Source: Crambe crambe (taxonomy: Eukaryota > Porifera > Demospongiae > Poecilosclerida > Crambeidae). Taken from it: 64,000 nt of DNA. The stretch lies in contig OZ004594.1 in the NCBI GenBank assembly GCA_963924555.1, positions 3,317,563 to 3,381,562 of the forward strand. The letters run 5' to 3'. Shown here in pieces: positions 1 through 11,334 of the stretch (the stretch's first letter is position 1; each line of letters starts with the position of its first letter). Made by a program: the position numbers and the translations under genes. The notes beneath the pieces are model-generated. The model was not told the origin of the DNA. It did not search any database and worked only from the letters and a program-made list of their open reading frames with translations.

Positions 1-31
1 CTTGGAGACACCTGACCATACATGTAGCTAA
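1..31 (+). CDS. 3' end of an SRCR-array receptor gene (partial, enters from left)
   Basis: The first 31 bases read in frame as LETPDHTCS and then TAA. This matches the last codons of the unit at 8570-10014 (around 9978-10014) almost base for base, and the match continues for about 200 bases into the 3' flank. It is therefore the end of the tail exon of another receptor unit, which shows that the array extends left of the window. Only nine codons are visible, so nothing can be said about the rest of the protein. Confidence 0.6.
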   Translation, partial: LETPDHTCS

Positions 32-737
32 CATGCATGTGAAGTAAGATTGAACTGCAACATAAGGATGTATACATAACACCAAGAAATACATGTAGAC
101 ATGCACGCACACACAAAGCTTATTGTTAATCAAATGTAGCTATATAGCTATGTACAGTAATGTTTATTGTACTATTTTTTGTGGCTAAGTCTAAAATTAA
201 CATTGTCTATTTATGCATAAACATTATCAGAGAGTGCGGTAGCACTCTCTAAGTAGGGATGGCAGGTCAAAGTCCATAGGACAGTATAAACTAAAAACTC
301 TTCTTTCTCTTCTACCCTTACTCTACAGGTTCTCAGAAGGCTACAGTGAATTATTATATCTACAAAGATGAGAGGAGAATGTTCAAAAGCCAAAAATTCA
401 TTCGCCAACATAAGAAAAAAACGAGTTCTAAAATTGACTTTTCGTTCTTTTTCTTTATAATAATAATAATAATAATAATGTATAAGATCGACGTACCGAC
501 TTACTGGCTATAGTCATCAAAATTCTGCTTTGGCCATCTCTTAGAGCGGCACCTAGAGGCTGATCTTTTGCTATTAGTTTTGACTAAGGCTCTACTTCAC
601 TATTCGATAGCACTCGGAACACAGCTGCTAATCTTTCTACGCCATTTTAAAGGGGGCGGGGCTTATGGGCGGAGCCACGTAAGCTTAAGTTTAGCTATAG
701 CCAAGGTCTTCATTCATTATCTGATGATGTTCCAGCA

Positions 738-1447
738 TAGACTATAGAGGTTCCAGAATGGACTGGAAATGATTAATTACATCCGCCTTGCGGTGTTCCG
801 TATATTTATGGTAATACTTACCGGATATTGTATTCTGGGCCGGCTGTTTCCATCAATTAATTAACTGTCTAGTGAATTTCTACAACCAAATATGTACCCC
901 AAATGGATAAAAACAATACCATGCAACACTGCAAACTTTATATGAACTGCTTATATTACAGTATGAGCTGGATAGGTTAAACTTGGTCCTAGAAAATTAC
1001 GCAAAGCAGGTATACTATTTGACAAAGAAAGGTGTAGTAGTTAGTAACAATGTAGTAGAAAGTTGATATGTATCTTTTAAAACAATTTACTAACATGTAC
1101 TTCAAGTCCTCAACCACATTAACTATGGATGATAGAACTACTTCAGGAGATAAAATTACACAAAGTATTTATATGCAATTTTAACTGCTAGAGCACACTT
1201 TAACTCGAGTTTTGCTCTGACAATAATCCCAGGGTCTTGGCATCTTGTAGTATAGTCTCCCTGGCAGAGTTCAGCCTCTTCATAGCCACTTACAAGCTTG
1301 TACAGTTAACCACTAAAGTGATCTTTCCTGTTCATGGAGATACAGCTGCAGCGCAATAGGCGCAACACGGATATCACACGACCGGAAGTGCTTGTTAATA
1401 TTAATTTAATAGGCGTTTCCAGTCCATGTAGGAACCTATATAGTCTA
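738..1447. mobile_element. Candidate MITE bounded by 32-bp inverted repeats
   Basis: Bases 738-769 (starting tagactatagaggttcc) are the reverse complement of 1416-1447 with a few mismatches. The 710-bp interval has no open frame longer than about 60 codons. It lies within the larger inserted block. A clear target-site duplication was not found, so the superfamily is not assigned. Confidence 0.45.
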
Positions 1448-1665
1448 TGGTTCCAGTCACTCCTTGCTGAATTACAGTACAGATGCTCATCCTATAGTAG
1501 CATTATAGCCAGTACTTGGCTGTAGTGTAGTCAGCTCACTTCACCATGCCGTGTACATGTCATTTACATTGCTGTTGCTGTAAAGTTTTATATCAACAAA
1601 ACTTAAATAGCTAAACAAATTCTTCAACCAGAGACACTGTATGTACCTACAAAAGAGGTTTATGT

Positions 1666-1843
1666 AGAGCTGGCTTTGTATAGTACTGTACTGTTGCCTC
1701 CCTCATTCAACTTCAAGCACTAAGAAAAAAGGATAGAAACAAGTGAGCGTAAAAAGAGCTGGCTTTGTATAGTACTGTACTGTTGCCTCCCTCATTCAAC
1801 TTCAAGCACTAAGAAAAAAGGATAGAAACAAGTGAGCGTAAAA
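1666..1843. repeat. Two-copy tandem duplication, 89-bp unit
   Basis: The unit beginning agagctggctttgtatag at 1666-1754 is repeated without visible change at 1755-1843. Identity this high indicates a recent duplication. It is non-coding. Confidence 0.9.
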
Positions 1844-2313
1844 AATTTCTTCAAATAAAAAGGTTAAGTAGGGATAGCCTAAAATCTAGCTGGGCTATCT
1901 ATAATGTGCTGCAGCCTCGTATGAAAAAAATCTTCGTGATATTACCTCATAAAAGGGGTGGGGCAATTAATAGCAGTTCTCCTCATATAACACCTGCACA
2001 GGATGTGGCCATTTGATGGCATCCACTATTATGATCACTACACCAAACACCAAATGCATAAACTCCCCATACTCCTCCCTCAAGCAAGACATACGTACCA
2101 TCTCAATAATTATTTCAGTGATCACATATGTAACAATTAGCTAATGCTGTTCACTTTTTAAAATGTTCACTCCTTTCAGTACTCCATTACACTGCAGATG
2201 ATCATCCTTCAAACTCTCCTCCCTGAACAGAATGAAATACTGATCATTTAGTTCAATCAAGGAAGCCTTTAGTGTCTATCAATTTTCATAATCACAAAGA
2301 AAAAGAATGCAAA

Positions 2314-2760
2314 CAAGTGAATGCAAAAAATTTCTTCGAAATAAAAATGTGAAGTAGGGATGCTATTATAACTGCAGCTTCATTATGAAAACCAAGTACT
2401 GCAGCATCAAAGCAGTATGGCCCAAAAATCTAGCTGGAATATGTATTATAACTGCATGCAAGAGAGTGAACTTAGTGAAGTGACCCTTACCCATCATCAA
2501 GTACAAGATACTATTCCTACTTCACTCCCATGATCAAGGGCCAAGGGAGTGAAGTAGGAATAGTATCTCGTACTTGATGATGGGTAAGGGTCACTTCACT
2601 AAGTTCACTCTCTTGCATGCAGTTATAATACATATTCCAGCTAGATTTTTGGGCCATACTGCTTCGATGCTGCAGTACTTGGTTTTCATAATGAAGCTGC
2701 AGTTATAATAGCATCCCTACTTCACATTTTTATTTCGAAGAAATTTTTTGCATTCACTTG
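2314..2760. repeat. Near-perfect palindrome, two 216-bp arms with 15-bp spacer
   Basis: Bases 2314-2529 are the reverse complement of 2545-2760. Only two mismatches were seen by eye, one in the agcatcaaagc/agcatcgaagc segment and one in the gtacaagat/gtacgagat segment. The spacer 2530-2544 is atgatcaagggccaa. The arms end sharply at caagtg/cacttg. A decayed relative of the outer arm sequence lies near 1835-1930. Such a structure fits a fold-back element or a recent inverted duplication, and its transcript would form a long hairpin. Confidence 0.9.
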
Positions 2761-2945
2761 TATAACTATACATCTACCATATCCCCCCCAAAATTACATC
2801 TACCAATACAGCACATACTAAAGGGCTCTGGAGAGAATATACCATGTCATTCAAAACATCAAGAGAAAGAAATCATAGCATAGAAACATACAACTGTTTG
2901 ACAATTCCACCTTGTAAGTGCTCAATGCAACTACTCCAGTATCCA

Positions 2946-3166
2946 GCATAGTTCACATGATGCACAGTCCACTGGTACCACTGGTCGGTCCCAAACGTGG
3001 CAACACATCGAACATCCAGGCTGATCTAACTACTTCCACATACGACATAATCCGGAAGTATGATGACCTTTCTGACCTCTCCACAGGGGAGGAAATGTAC
3101 CATAAGTATCGGAGCAGAAATCTCAAGGAGGAAAAGGAAAGTATCATGTTTTGGGGAAGTATATAG
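2946..3166 (+). pseudogene. Orphan cytoplasmic-tail exon fragment of the receptor family
   Basis: An open frame here encodes TTSTYDIIRKYDDLSDLS followed by GEEMYHKY and an acidic, lysine-rich end. It is clearly related to the tail of the 8570-10014 unit ([10 protein letters not shown] then ERIYHVI). STYDII keeps the S-x-Y-x-x-I spacing, but the later motif is YHKY rather than YHVL. No signal, SRCR or transmembrane exon was found in the preceding 2.9 kb, which is inserted DNA. The best reading is a tail exon cut off from its gene, although a spliced use cannot be excluded. Confidence 0.5.
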
Positions 3167-3231
3167 AAGTACTTCTTTCCAAGCCAAACAGACACTGATG
3201 ACCAGCTATTTACAATAAATGTATAGTAAAT

Positions 3232-3233
<2 letters not shown>

Positions 3234-3290
<57 letters not shown>
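3234..3290. repeat. (CA)n microsatellite
   Basis: About 28 uninterrupted CA units. The rest of 3167-3621 is AT-rich spacer in which nothing else was recognised. Confidence 0.97.
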
Positions 3291-3292
<2 letters not shown>

Positions 3293-3621
3293 TATAAACA
3301 GTTTTCATACGTATCATATGATTTCGAGTACACATTTACGAAATAAACGGTTCTGGGAATAGAATAGCTCTTAGCAAAAAAAAAAATAACAAAAACTGGA
3401 ATGCTCTGGATTCCAACTTAGCTAGCCACTATGAATATTAACTTACTAAAGCAAATTGAAAACTCATTCCCAACAATAAATTATCATTAAAAAATGTTAT
3501 TATAAATTATATAATCGTGTAATAATTTGTGTCACTGTAGCTACCTGTCTAGAAAGAGATACTTCATCTCTCAGTCTGCACATGTGTGTAGGGAATAGTT
3601 ACTTTGTTAGCTATAGCTACT

Positions 3622-4952
3622 ATGAATTCTAACTCCCTGAAGCAGGTACATGAACTGCTAGTCTACATTATGCTCTTCCAACTCCAACTAAATGGTATGA
3701 GCAATTTTTGATTCACAAAAGATACTGCAGCTGTAGAGACATGTGAGCAAGGTGATGTAAGACTGATGAATGGAACTGAATCAGATTCTGCAGGACGTGT
3801 GGAGATATGCTTACCTCATAGGAACACTGGTATGGGGAACAGTGTGTCACAAAGGTTGGGACATAATGACGCTAGAGTGGTGTGTCGTCAGTTAGGATTC
3901 AAAACCAGTACACTACCAGGTACCTCTAGTTAATTGTATTGTATGAAGGGCAGCAGTTTATAGTGATTCTATGCTATATTGAAGGTCCCATTGCCTGCAG
4001 GCTTGCCTGCTTTGGGGAAGGGACTGATCCAACACGCTACATGAATAATACTGATTGTAGTAGCACTGAAACTAGATTGGTAAACTGTGCAAGATCAGTA
4101 AAAGAAGGCCTCTGTGATCACAGTAGAGATGCTGGAGTGATATGTGGTAATCTAACACTATACTGTAGTTAGCTCAATGTATACATGTATCATGAATGCA
4201 TATTACTATGAGTTATCTACCACATGCAGAGTTATCCACAGCAAATGAATTGCACACTTGCGGTGACCTCAGTCCAACATTTCTTTAGTACCAGTCCAGG
4301 GGTCACGGCAATCAAAGTTGCAGGACTAGCTTGTGGTCTGGGATCCTTAACTGCTGTCATGACCTTGATAATTACTGTGGGTGAGGTTCTAGGATGGGTA
4401 TGGTCATGTCACAATAGGATAAAAAATTTCTCCATCCAGAACAAAGTGTAAGTAGCTATAAATTATGCTAAAAGTAACACCTTATATACAATGCAATATA
4501 TCCAGCACAAAAACTCAGATGACACAAAACCCTGCCTAGCTGTGCCGAATTATCAAATCTAATCCAAAAGATCCCCCTGACCCTATATCTTCCACATTAT
4601 ATGAAGACATCACTGGGATAGACAGTCATCCTCAAAAGCTGGAGGAAGATTATAATGTACTGCAACAACATCAAGTGGGAGAAAAGAAGCATCAAGTCCA
4701 ATATGAACAGCCTGACTATTCAAATGTTTTCCCCTCTGAGTTGTGCCAAACAGTTGAGTGTGGTCAGCAAAATACATTGGCTACCAATTCTCTATCCTTC
4801 ATGTCACAAGCTTATGATGACATCATTGGTGTTGGTAGCCACCCACAACCCCCAAAGGTGGAAGATTATAATGTATTGCAACACAAACCTCAAACATTAA
4901 GAAGAGTGGAAGAGGAAGAGTATCAAGTTCAGGGGGAATGGGAGTCTCAATA
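3622..4952 (+). pseudogene. SRCR receptor unit A, decayed copy
   Basis: All five exons of the unit seen at 5186-6643 are present: signal exon 3622-3694, SRCR first half from about 3731, SRCR second half from about 3986, transmembrane exon from about 4231, tail exon to 4952. Compared with its neighbour it carries an 11-base deletion near 3817 and a 1-base deletion near 3863 that together restore frame but scramble the WGTVC strand. It also has a 50-base deletion in the stalk near 4236 that shifts frame into a stop, and a 12-base deletion at 4537 that creates an in-frame TAG right after NPA. The tail would otherwise keep YEDI, YNVL and YQVL motifs. It is called a pseudogene on these breaks. Confidence 0.8.
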
Positions 4953-5185
4953 AAATACATAATTGTCCAACAGGCCAAGTAGTTGACCTACCACTAACTT
5001 AACTAATAAAACTCATTCCCAACAAAACTGTTGTCATAAATAAGTATTATCAAAAAAATTAGTTATCATAAACTATATAATCGCATATAATAATTCTTGC
5101 TACTACCTATACCTGCTTAGAGAGAGATTCTTTCATCTCTCAGTCTGCACATGTAGAAAAATAATTACTTTATTAGCTAGCTACT

Positions 5186-6643
5186 ATGAATTCTAACTCC
5201 CTGAAGCAGGGACACATGCTACCTAAACTGCTAGTCTACATTATGCTCTTCCAACTCCAACTAAAAGGTATGAACAATTTTTATTTACAAAAGGGATGAA
5301 AGTGTCTCCTCCATATGTAGCTACTGTAGCTGTAGAGACATGTGAGGAGACATGTGAGGAGCAAGGTGATGTAAGACTGGTGAATGGAACTGAATCAGGT
5401 TCTGCAGGACGTGTGGAGATATGCTTACCTCATAGTGATAGTAATGGAACACTGGTATGGGGAACAGTGTGTCACAAAGGTTGGGACAATAATGAAGCTA
5501 GAGTGGTGTGTCGTCAGTTAGGATTCAACACTAACACACTACCAGGTACCTCTAGTTAACTGTATTGTATGAAGGGCAGCAGTTTATAGTGATTCTATGC
5601 TATATTGAAGGTCCCATTGCCTGCAGGCTTGCCTGCTTTGAGGAAGGGACTGGTCCAATACACTACATGAATAATACTGATTGTAGTGGCACTGAAACTA
5701 GATTGGTAAACTGTGCAAGATCAGCAAAAGAAGGCCTCTGTGATCACAGTAGAGATGCTGGAGTGATATGTGGTAATCTAACACTATACTGTAGTTAGCT
5801 CAATGCATACATGTATCATGAATGCATGAGTCATCAGTGATACTACCACATGCAGAGTTATCCACAGTGGTGAACACCATCACACAGTGTACTGCAACAG
5901 TGACCAGTGAACAGCAGCAAATGAATTGCACACTTGCAGTGACCTCAGTCCAACATCTCTTTAGTACCAGTCCAAGGGTCACGGCAATCAAAGTTGAAGG
6001 ACTAGCTGGTGGTCTGGGATCCTTAACTGCTGTCATGACCTTGGTGACTGTGGGTGTGATTCTAGGATGGGTATGGTCATGTCACAACAAGATAAGAAAT
6101 TTCTCCACCCAGAACAAATCGTAAGTATAAATTATACTTAAAAGTAACACCTTATATGTACCATGCAATATATCCAGCACAAAAACTCAGATGACGCAAA
6201 ACCCTGCCTATCCAAATGTAGAGCTGTGCCGAATTATCAAATCTAATCCAAAAGATCTCCCTGACCCTATATCTTCCACATTATATGAAGACATCGCTGG
6301 GATAGAAGACAGCCATCCTCAAAAGCTGAAGGAAGATTATAATGTACTGCAACAACCTCAATTGGGAGAAAAGAAGCATCAAGTCCAATATGAACAGCCT
6401 GACTATTCAAATGTCTTCCCCTCTGAGTTGTACCAAACAGTTGAGTGTGGTCAGCAAAGTACATTGGCTACTGATTCTGTAGATGGAAGATCCTTCACAT
6501 CATCTTATGATGACATCATTGGTGTTAGCCACCCACAACCCTCAAAGGTGGAAGATTATAATGTATTGCAACACGAACCTCAAAAATTAAGAAGAGTGGA
6601 AGAGGAAGAGTATCAAGTTCTGGGGGAATGGGAGTCTCAATAA
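5186..6643 (+). CDS. SRCR receptor unit B (signal-SRCR-TM-YxxL tail)
   Basis: This is a predicted type I membrane receptor of about 396 residues. Exons: 5186-5267, 5330-5545 (an alternative acceptor at 5294 adds 12 residues), 5611-5772, 5856-6120, 6178-6643; the phases agree throughout (1,1,1,2). Exon 1 gives a hydrophobic signal peptide. Exons 2 and 3 form one SRCR domain with [25 protein letters not shown] and a C-terminal DAGVIC. Exon 4 gives a Thr-rich stalk and a helix at 5999-6079. The tail has YEDI, YNVL, YDDI, YNVL and YQVL; SSYDDI fits the ITIM consensus and the others are YxxL/I with 13-14 residue gaps. SRCR domains commonly bind ligands outside the cell; ligand and signalling role here are inference. 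The next two units follow with a 1.69-kb period. Confidence 0.82.
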
Positions 6644-6875
6644 AATACATAATTGTCCAACAGGCCAAGTAGTTGACCTACCACTAACTTAACTAATAAA
6701 ATTCATTCCCAACAAAAAATGTTGTCATAAATAAAAAAATTAGTCATCATAAACTATATAATCGCATATAATAATTCTTGTAGCTATAGCTACTACCTAT
6801 ACCTGTCTAGAGAGAGATTCTTTCATCTCTCAGTCTGCACATGTAGAAAAATAATTACTTTATTAGCTAGCTACT

Positions 6876-8337
6876 ATGAATTCTAACTCCCTGAAGCAGG
6901 GACACATGCTACCAGAACTGCTAGTCTACATTATGCTCTTCCAACTCCAACTAAAAGGTATGATGAGCAATTTTTGATTTACAAAAGGGATGAAAGTGTC
7001 TCTTCCATATGTAGCTACTGTAGCTGTAGAGACATGTGAGGAGACATGTGAGGAGCAAGGTGATGTAAGACTGGTGAATGGAACTGAATCAGGTTCTGCA
7101 GGACGTGTGGAGATATGCTTACCTCATAGTGATAGTAATGGAACACTGGTATGGGGAACAGTGTGTCACAAAGGTTGGGACAATAATGAAGCTAGAGTGG
7201 TGTGCCGTCAGTTAGGATTCAACACTAACACACTACCAGGTACCTCTAGTTAACTGTATTGTATGAAGGGCAGCAGTTTATAGTGATTCTATGCTATATT
7301 GAAGGTCCCATTGCCTGCAGGCTTGCCTGCTTTGAGGAAGGGACTGGTCCAATACACTACATGAATAATACTGATTGTAGTGGCACTGAAACTAGATTGG
7401 TAAACTGTGCAAGATCAGCAAAAGAAGGCCTCTGTGATCACAGTAGAGATGCTGGAGTGATATGTGGTAATCTAACACTATATTGTAGTTAGCTCAATGC
7501 ATACATGTATCATGAATGCATGAGTTATCAGTGATACTACCACATGCAGAATTATCCACAGTGGTGAACACCATCACACAGTGTACTGCAACAGTGACCA
7601 GTGAACAGCAGCAAATGAATTGCACACTTGCAGTGACCTCAGTCCAACATCTCTTTAGTACCAGTCCAAGGGTCACGGCAATCAAAGTTGCAGGACTAGC
7701 TGGTGGTCTGGGATCCTTAACTGCTGTCATGACCTTGGTGACTGTGGGTGTGATTCTAGGATGGGTATGGTCATGTCACAACAAGATAAGAAATTTCTCC
7801 ACCCAGAACAAATCGTAAGTATAAATTATACTTAAAAGTAACACCTTATATGTACCATGCAATATATCCAGCACAAAAACTCAGATGACGCAAAACCCTG
7901 CCTATCCAAATGTAGAGCTGTGCCGAATTATCAAATCTAATCCAAAAGATCTCCCTGACCCTATATCTTCCACATTATATGAAGACATCGCTGGGATAGA
8001 AGACAGCCGTCCTCAAAAGCTGAAGGAAGATTATAATGTACTGCAACAACATCAAGTGGGAGAAAAGAAGCATCAAGTCCAATATGAACAGCCTGACTAT
8101 TCAAATGTTTTCCCCTCTGAGTTGTACCAAACAGTTGAGTGTGGTCAGCAAAGTACATTGGCTACTGATTCTGTAGATGGAAGATCCTTCACATCACCTT
8201 ATGATGACATCATTGGTGTTAGCCACCCACAACCCTCAAAGGTGGAAGATTATAATGTATTGCAACACGAACCTCAAAAATTAAGAAGAGTGGAAGAGGA
8301 AGAGTATCAAGTTCTGGGGGAATGGGAGTCTCAATAA
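6876..8337 (+). CDS. SRCR receptor unit C (signal-SRCR-TM-YxxL tail)
   Basis: This is a near-duplicate of the preceding unit, starting 1690 bases later. Exons: 6876-6957, 7024-7239 (alternative acceptor 6988), 7305-7466, 7550-7814, 7872-8337, about 396 residues. Domains and order are the same. Coding differences are few: Lys to Glu in the signal region, Glu to Leu before the transmembrane helix boundary region, PQL to HQV in the tail, and TSPYDDI in place of TSSYDDI. The SPYDDI site still fits S-x-Y-x-x-I. The near identity in exons and introns indicates recent tandem duplication or ongoing gene conversion. No frame breaks were seen. Confidence 0.82.
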
Positions 8338-8569
8338 AATACATAATTGTCCAACAGGCCAAGTAGTTGACCTACCACTAACTTAACTAATAAAATTCAT
8401 TCCCAACAAAAACTGCTGTCATAAATAAAAAAATTAGTTATCATAAACTATATAATCGCATATAATAATTCTTGTAGCTATAGCTACTACCTATACCTGT
8501 TTAGAAAGAGATTCTTTCATCTCTCAGTCTGCACATGTAGAAAAATAATTACTTTATTAGCTAGCTACT

Positions 8570-10014
8570 ATGAATTCTAACTCCCTGAAGCAGGGACACA
8601 TGCTACCTAAACTGCTAGTCTACATTATGCTCTTCCAACTCCAACTAAAAGGTATGATGAGCAATTTTTGATTTACAAAAGGGATGAAAGTGTCTCTTCC
8701 ATATGTAGCTACTGTAGCTGTAGAGACATGTGAGGAGACATGTGAGGAGCAAGGTGATGTAAGACTGGTGAATGGAACTGAATCAGGTTCTGCAGGACGT
8801 GTGGAGATATGCTTACCTCATAGTGATAGTAATGGAACACTGGTATGGGGAACAGTGTGTCACAAAGGTTGGGACAATAATGAAGCTAGAGTGGTGTGTC
8901 GTCAGTTAGGATTCAACACTAACACACTACCAGGTACCTCTAGTTAACTGTATTGTATGAAGGGCAGCAGTTTATAGTGATTCTATGCTATATTGAAGGT
9001 CCCATTGCCTGCAGGCTTGCCTGCTTTGAGGAAGGGACTGGTCCAATACACTACATGAATAATACTGATTGTAGTGGCACTGAAACTAGATTGGTAAACT
9101 GTGCAAGATCAGCAAAAGAAGGCCTCTGTGATCACAGTAGAGATGCTGGAGTGATATGTGGTAATCTAACACTATATTGTAGTTAGCTCAATGCATACAT
9201 GTATCATGAATGCATGAGTCATCAGTGATACTACCACATGCAGAGTTATCCACAGTGGTGAACACCATCACACAGTGTACTGCAACAGTGACCAGTGAAC
9301 AGGAGCAAATGAATTGCACACTTGCAGTGACCTCAGTCCAACATCTCTTTAGTACCAGTCCAAGGGTCACGGCAATCAAAGTTGCAGGACTAGCTGGTGG
9401 TCTGGGATCCTTAACAGTTGTCCTGACTTCAGTGCTAGTGGGTGTGGCTCTAGGATGGTTGTGTTCATGTTATAAGAGAAGAGGGAAATCAAGCACTCAG
9501 GAGAGGTGAGAGCAACAGCAATGATAACATTGATGACATAATATTCCATGCACACAGAGCTCATACATCCAGTGCTATTACAAGTCAAAAAATGATACTG
9601 GAGAATCTCACCTACTCTGAACCAGTGCAGTATAGTTCCATCGACCCTCATGGTACACATCCCTCTGTCAGTGCAACACAAAGCAAACTCTCCTCTACTT
9701 ATGATGTCATAAGGAATGAAAACATCTCTCCAAATATGGCAAGTGAAGAGAGAATCTACCATGTGATTGAGAATGATTCGGCTCAAGAGGAAAAGGAAGG
9801 GGTCTACCATGTTCTGTCAGAAACGGAATATGGATGCAAGGTCACAGGTCAAAAAAATGATGCAGGATATCGAAAGGATGAGGAGAGGGTCTATCATGTT
9901 ATATCGGAAGTGGAGGCACCAAGAAGTAAGGTCTCAAGCCGAAAGGTCGAAATGGAGGAGGAGGGGGTTTATCATGTCTTGGAGACACCTGACCATGCAC
10001 ATGCATGTAGCTAA
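8570..10014 (+). CDS. SRCR receptor unit D, chimeric tail
   Basis: Predicted receptor of about 392 residues. Exons: 8570-8651, 8718-8933, 8999-9160, 9244-9505, 9558-10014, with consistent phases. The signal peptide, SRCR domain and stalk are almost identical to the two units before it. From about 9413, inside the transmembrane exon, the sequence switches to another subfamily, and the tail is of the YHVL type: SSTYDVI (fits the ITIM consensus), IYHVI, VYHVL, VYHVI and VYHVL. Its 3' end matches the partial gene at bases 1-31. The unit therefore looks like a recombinant between two receptor subfamilies. The frame is open throughout, so it may be functional. Confidence 0.8.
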
Positions 10015-10350
10015 CATGTGAAGTAAGATTAAACTATACACCTCCACATGCAACACAAGAAGTACATGCAGACATGCACTCATGCACATGTAGGCACCAC
10101 ACACACACACAAAGTAATTGAATGTAGCACAGTAATGTTTATAATATATATTTTTGGGGTTTACATAAAAATTTCAACTTATTGCATAAACATTATACAG
10201 TATACACCTATCATTCCCCCCAAAAATTACATCTACCAATACAGCACATATTAAAGGGCTTTGGAGAGAATATAACTGCATGTTATCCAAAACATCAAGG
10301 GAAAGAAATCATAGCAAGTAACATAAAACTGCCTGAATTATGATTTACAT

Positions 10351-11190
10351 GTGTCGCTTGAGTGATTGAAATACAGCAGTGAATGAGAATGAAGTGAGAT
10401 TGGTGGAAGGAACTGATTATGCAGGACACAGAAGTTTGAGCACAGACAATTCTTCTGCCATATATATATCCTTTGAGTGTCTTCTTCATAGTTTTGTCAG
10501 CAGCAGGGAGGCTGCTGTTGTCACAAGTTGTGCACTAATACCCCGCTGGACTTGTTGACTTGTATGCTGTCCATGGTAGCACAATACAATATGCAACATA
10601 GGTTGGAGTGCATGAGAGTGACGGTAGAGCATTGAGCATCAGTCCCATGGATATATAGATAGTCCAAAATTAATCGTTATCATAAGTATAACTATTGTTT
10701 AGCAATATGTGGGTTATACTGCTAAAGAAGGAAAAAAAAAACAATTATCTATCTATACATAAACATTATACAGTTATACACATCTTGACATTTCCCTGAA
10801 AATTACATTATCAATACAAGAGTATATACTGCACATCTGCATGTTATTCCCAGGTGCTGGAGGAACTGAGTATGCAGGACGTAACTATTGTTTAGCAATA
10901 TGTGGGTTATACTGCTAAAGAAGGAAAAAAACAATTATCTATCTATACATAAACATTATACAGTTATACACATCTTGACATTTCCCTGAAAATTACATTA
11001 TTAATACAAGAGTATATACTGCACATCTGCATGTTACTCCCAGGTGCTGGAGGAACTGAGTATGCAGGACGTATAGAAGTTTGTTCTAATATCAGTGATG
11101 ATGATGGCATGGGGAACAATATGCGACATAGGTTGTGATGCTTGAGCAGTGTGTCATCAGTTGGGACAAGTAAGGAATGCGTAAATACTA
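10351..11190 (+). pseudogene. Decayed SRCR exon fragments, partly duplicated
   Basis: Three short stretches resemble the start of the first SRCR exon: 10387-10440 (EVRLVEGTDYAGH), about 10850-10880 and 11040-11110 (GGTEYAGRIEVCS). None continues into a usable domain, and frames break within 40 codons. The 10689-11072 part is a tandem duplication of a 193-bp unit. No signal exon is visible upstream, and 10015-10350 is spacer similar to 32-228 and 2761-2900. These are treated as relics of one or more receptor units. Confidence 0.6.
10689..11072. repeat. Two-copy tandem duplication, 193-bp unit
   Basis: The segment from taactattgtttagcaata to tatgcaggacg occurs at 10689-10881 and again at 10882-11072 with very few changes. 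Each copy ends in a fragment of an SRCR exon. Confidence 0.88.
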
Positions 11191-11334
11191 ATACACTCAA
11201 GACCATGACATATTTCATTCTACTATCATAGCTCACTTTTTAGCTCACTTCAAAGGAGAAAGAGGTTGTATGAATGCATTTATAAAAAATTCCAGGAGAT
11301 GTAGCTAGTGCTTATCGATTCACTGATTATCTCA

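Larger units (their letters stand above)
229..2761. mobile_element. Composite insertion in an array spacer
   Basis: The spacer after the unit ending at 31 matches the spacer after the unit ending at 10014 up to about 228 (cattat), and the match resumes at about 2761 (tataactatacatctacc). The intervening 2.5 kb has no counterpart at 10.2 kb, so it is read as inserted DNA, probably several nested elements. It contains a short hairpin at 230-251, a pair of 32-bp inverted repeats (738-769 and 1416-1447), an 89-bp tandem duplication and a very long palindrome. The motif aagtagggat recurs in it at about 260, 1866 and 2352. No coding sequence or transposase was recognised. Confidence 0.5.

Noticed and set aside
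2953-3291. Minus-strand frame starting with VCVCVC
   Set aside because: It is produced by the (CA)n microsatellite and has no family support; the plus strand holds a receptor tail fragment.
9376-9810. 144-codon minus-strand frame
   Set aside because: It overlaps the transmembrane and tail exons of unit D in antisense and has no splice or homology support.
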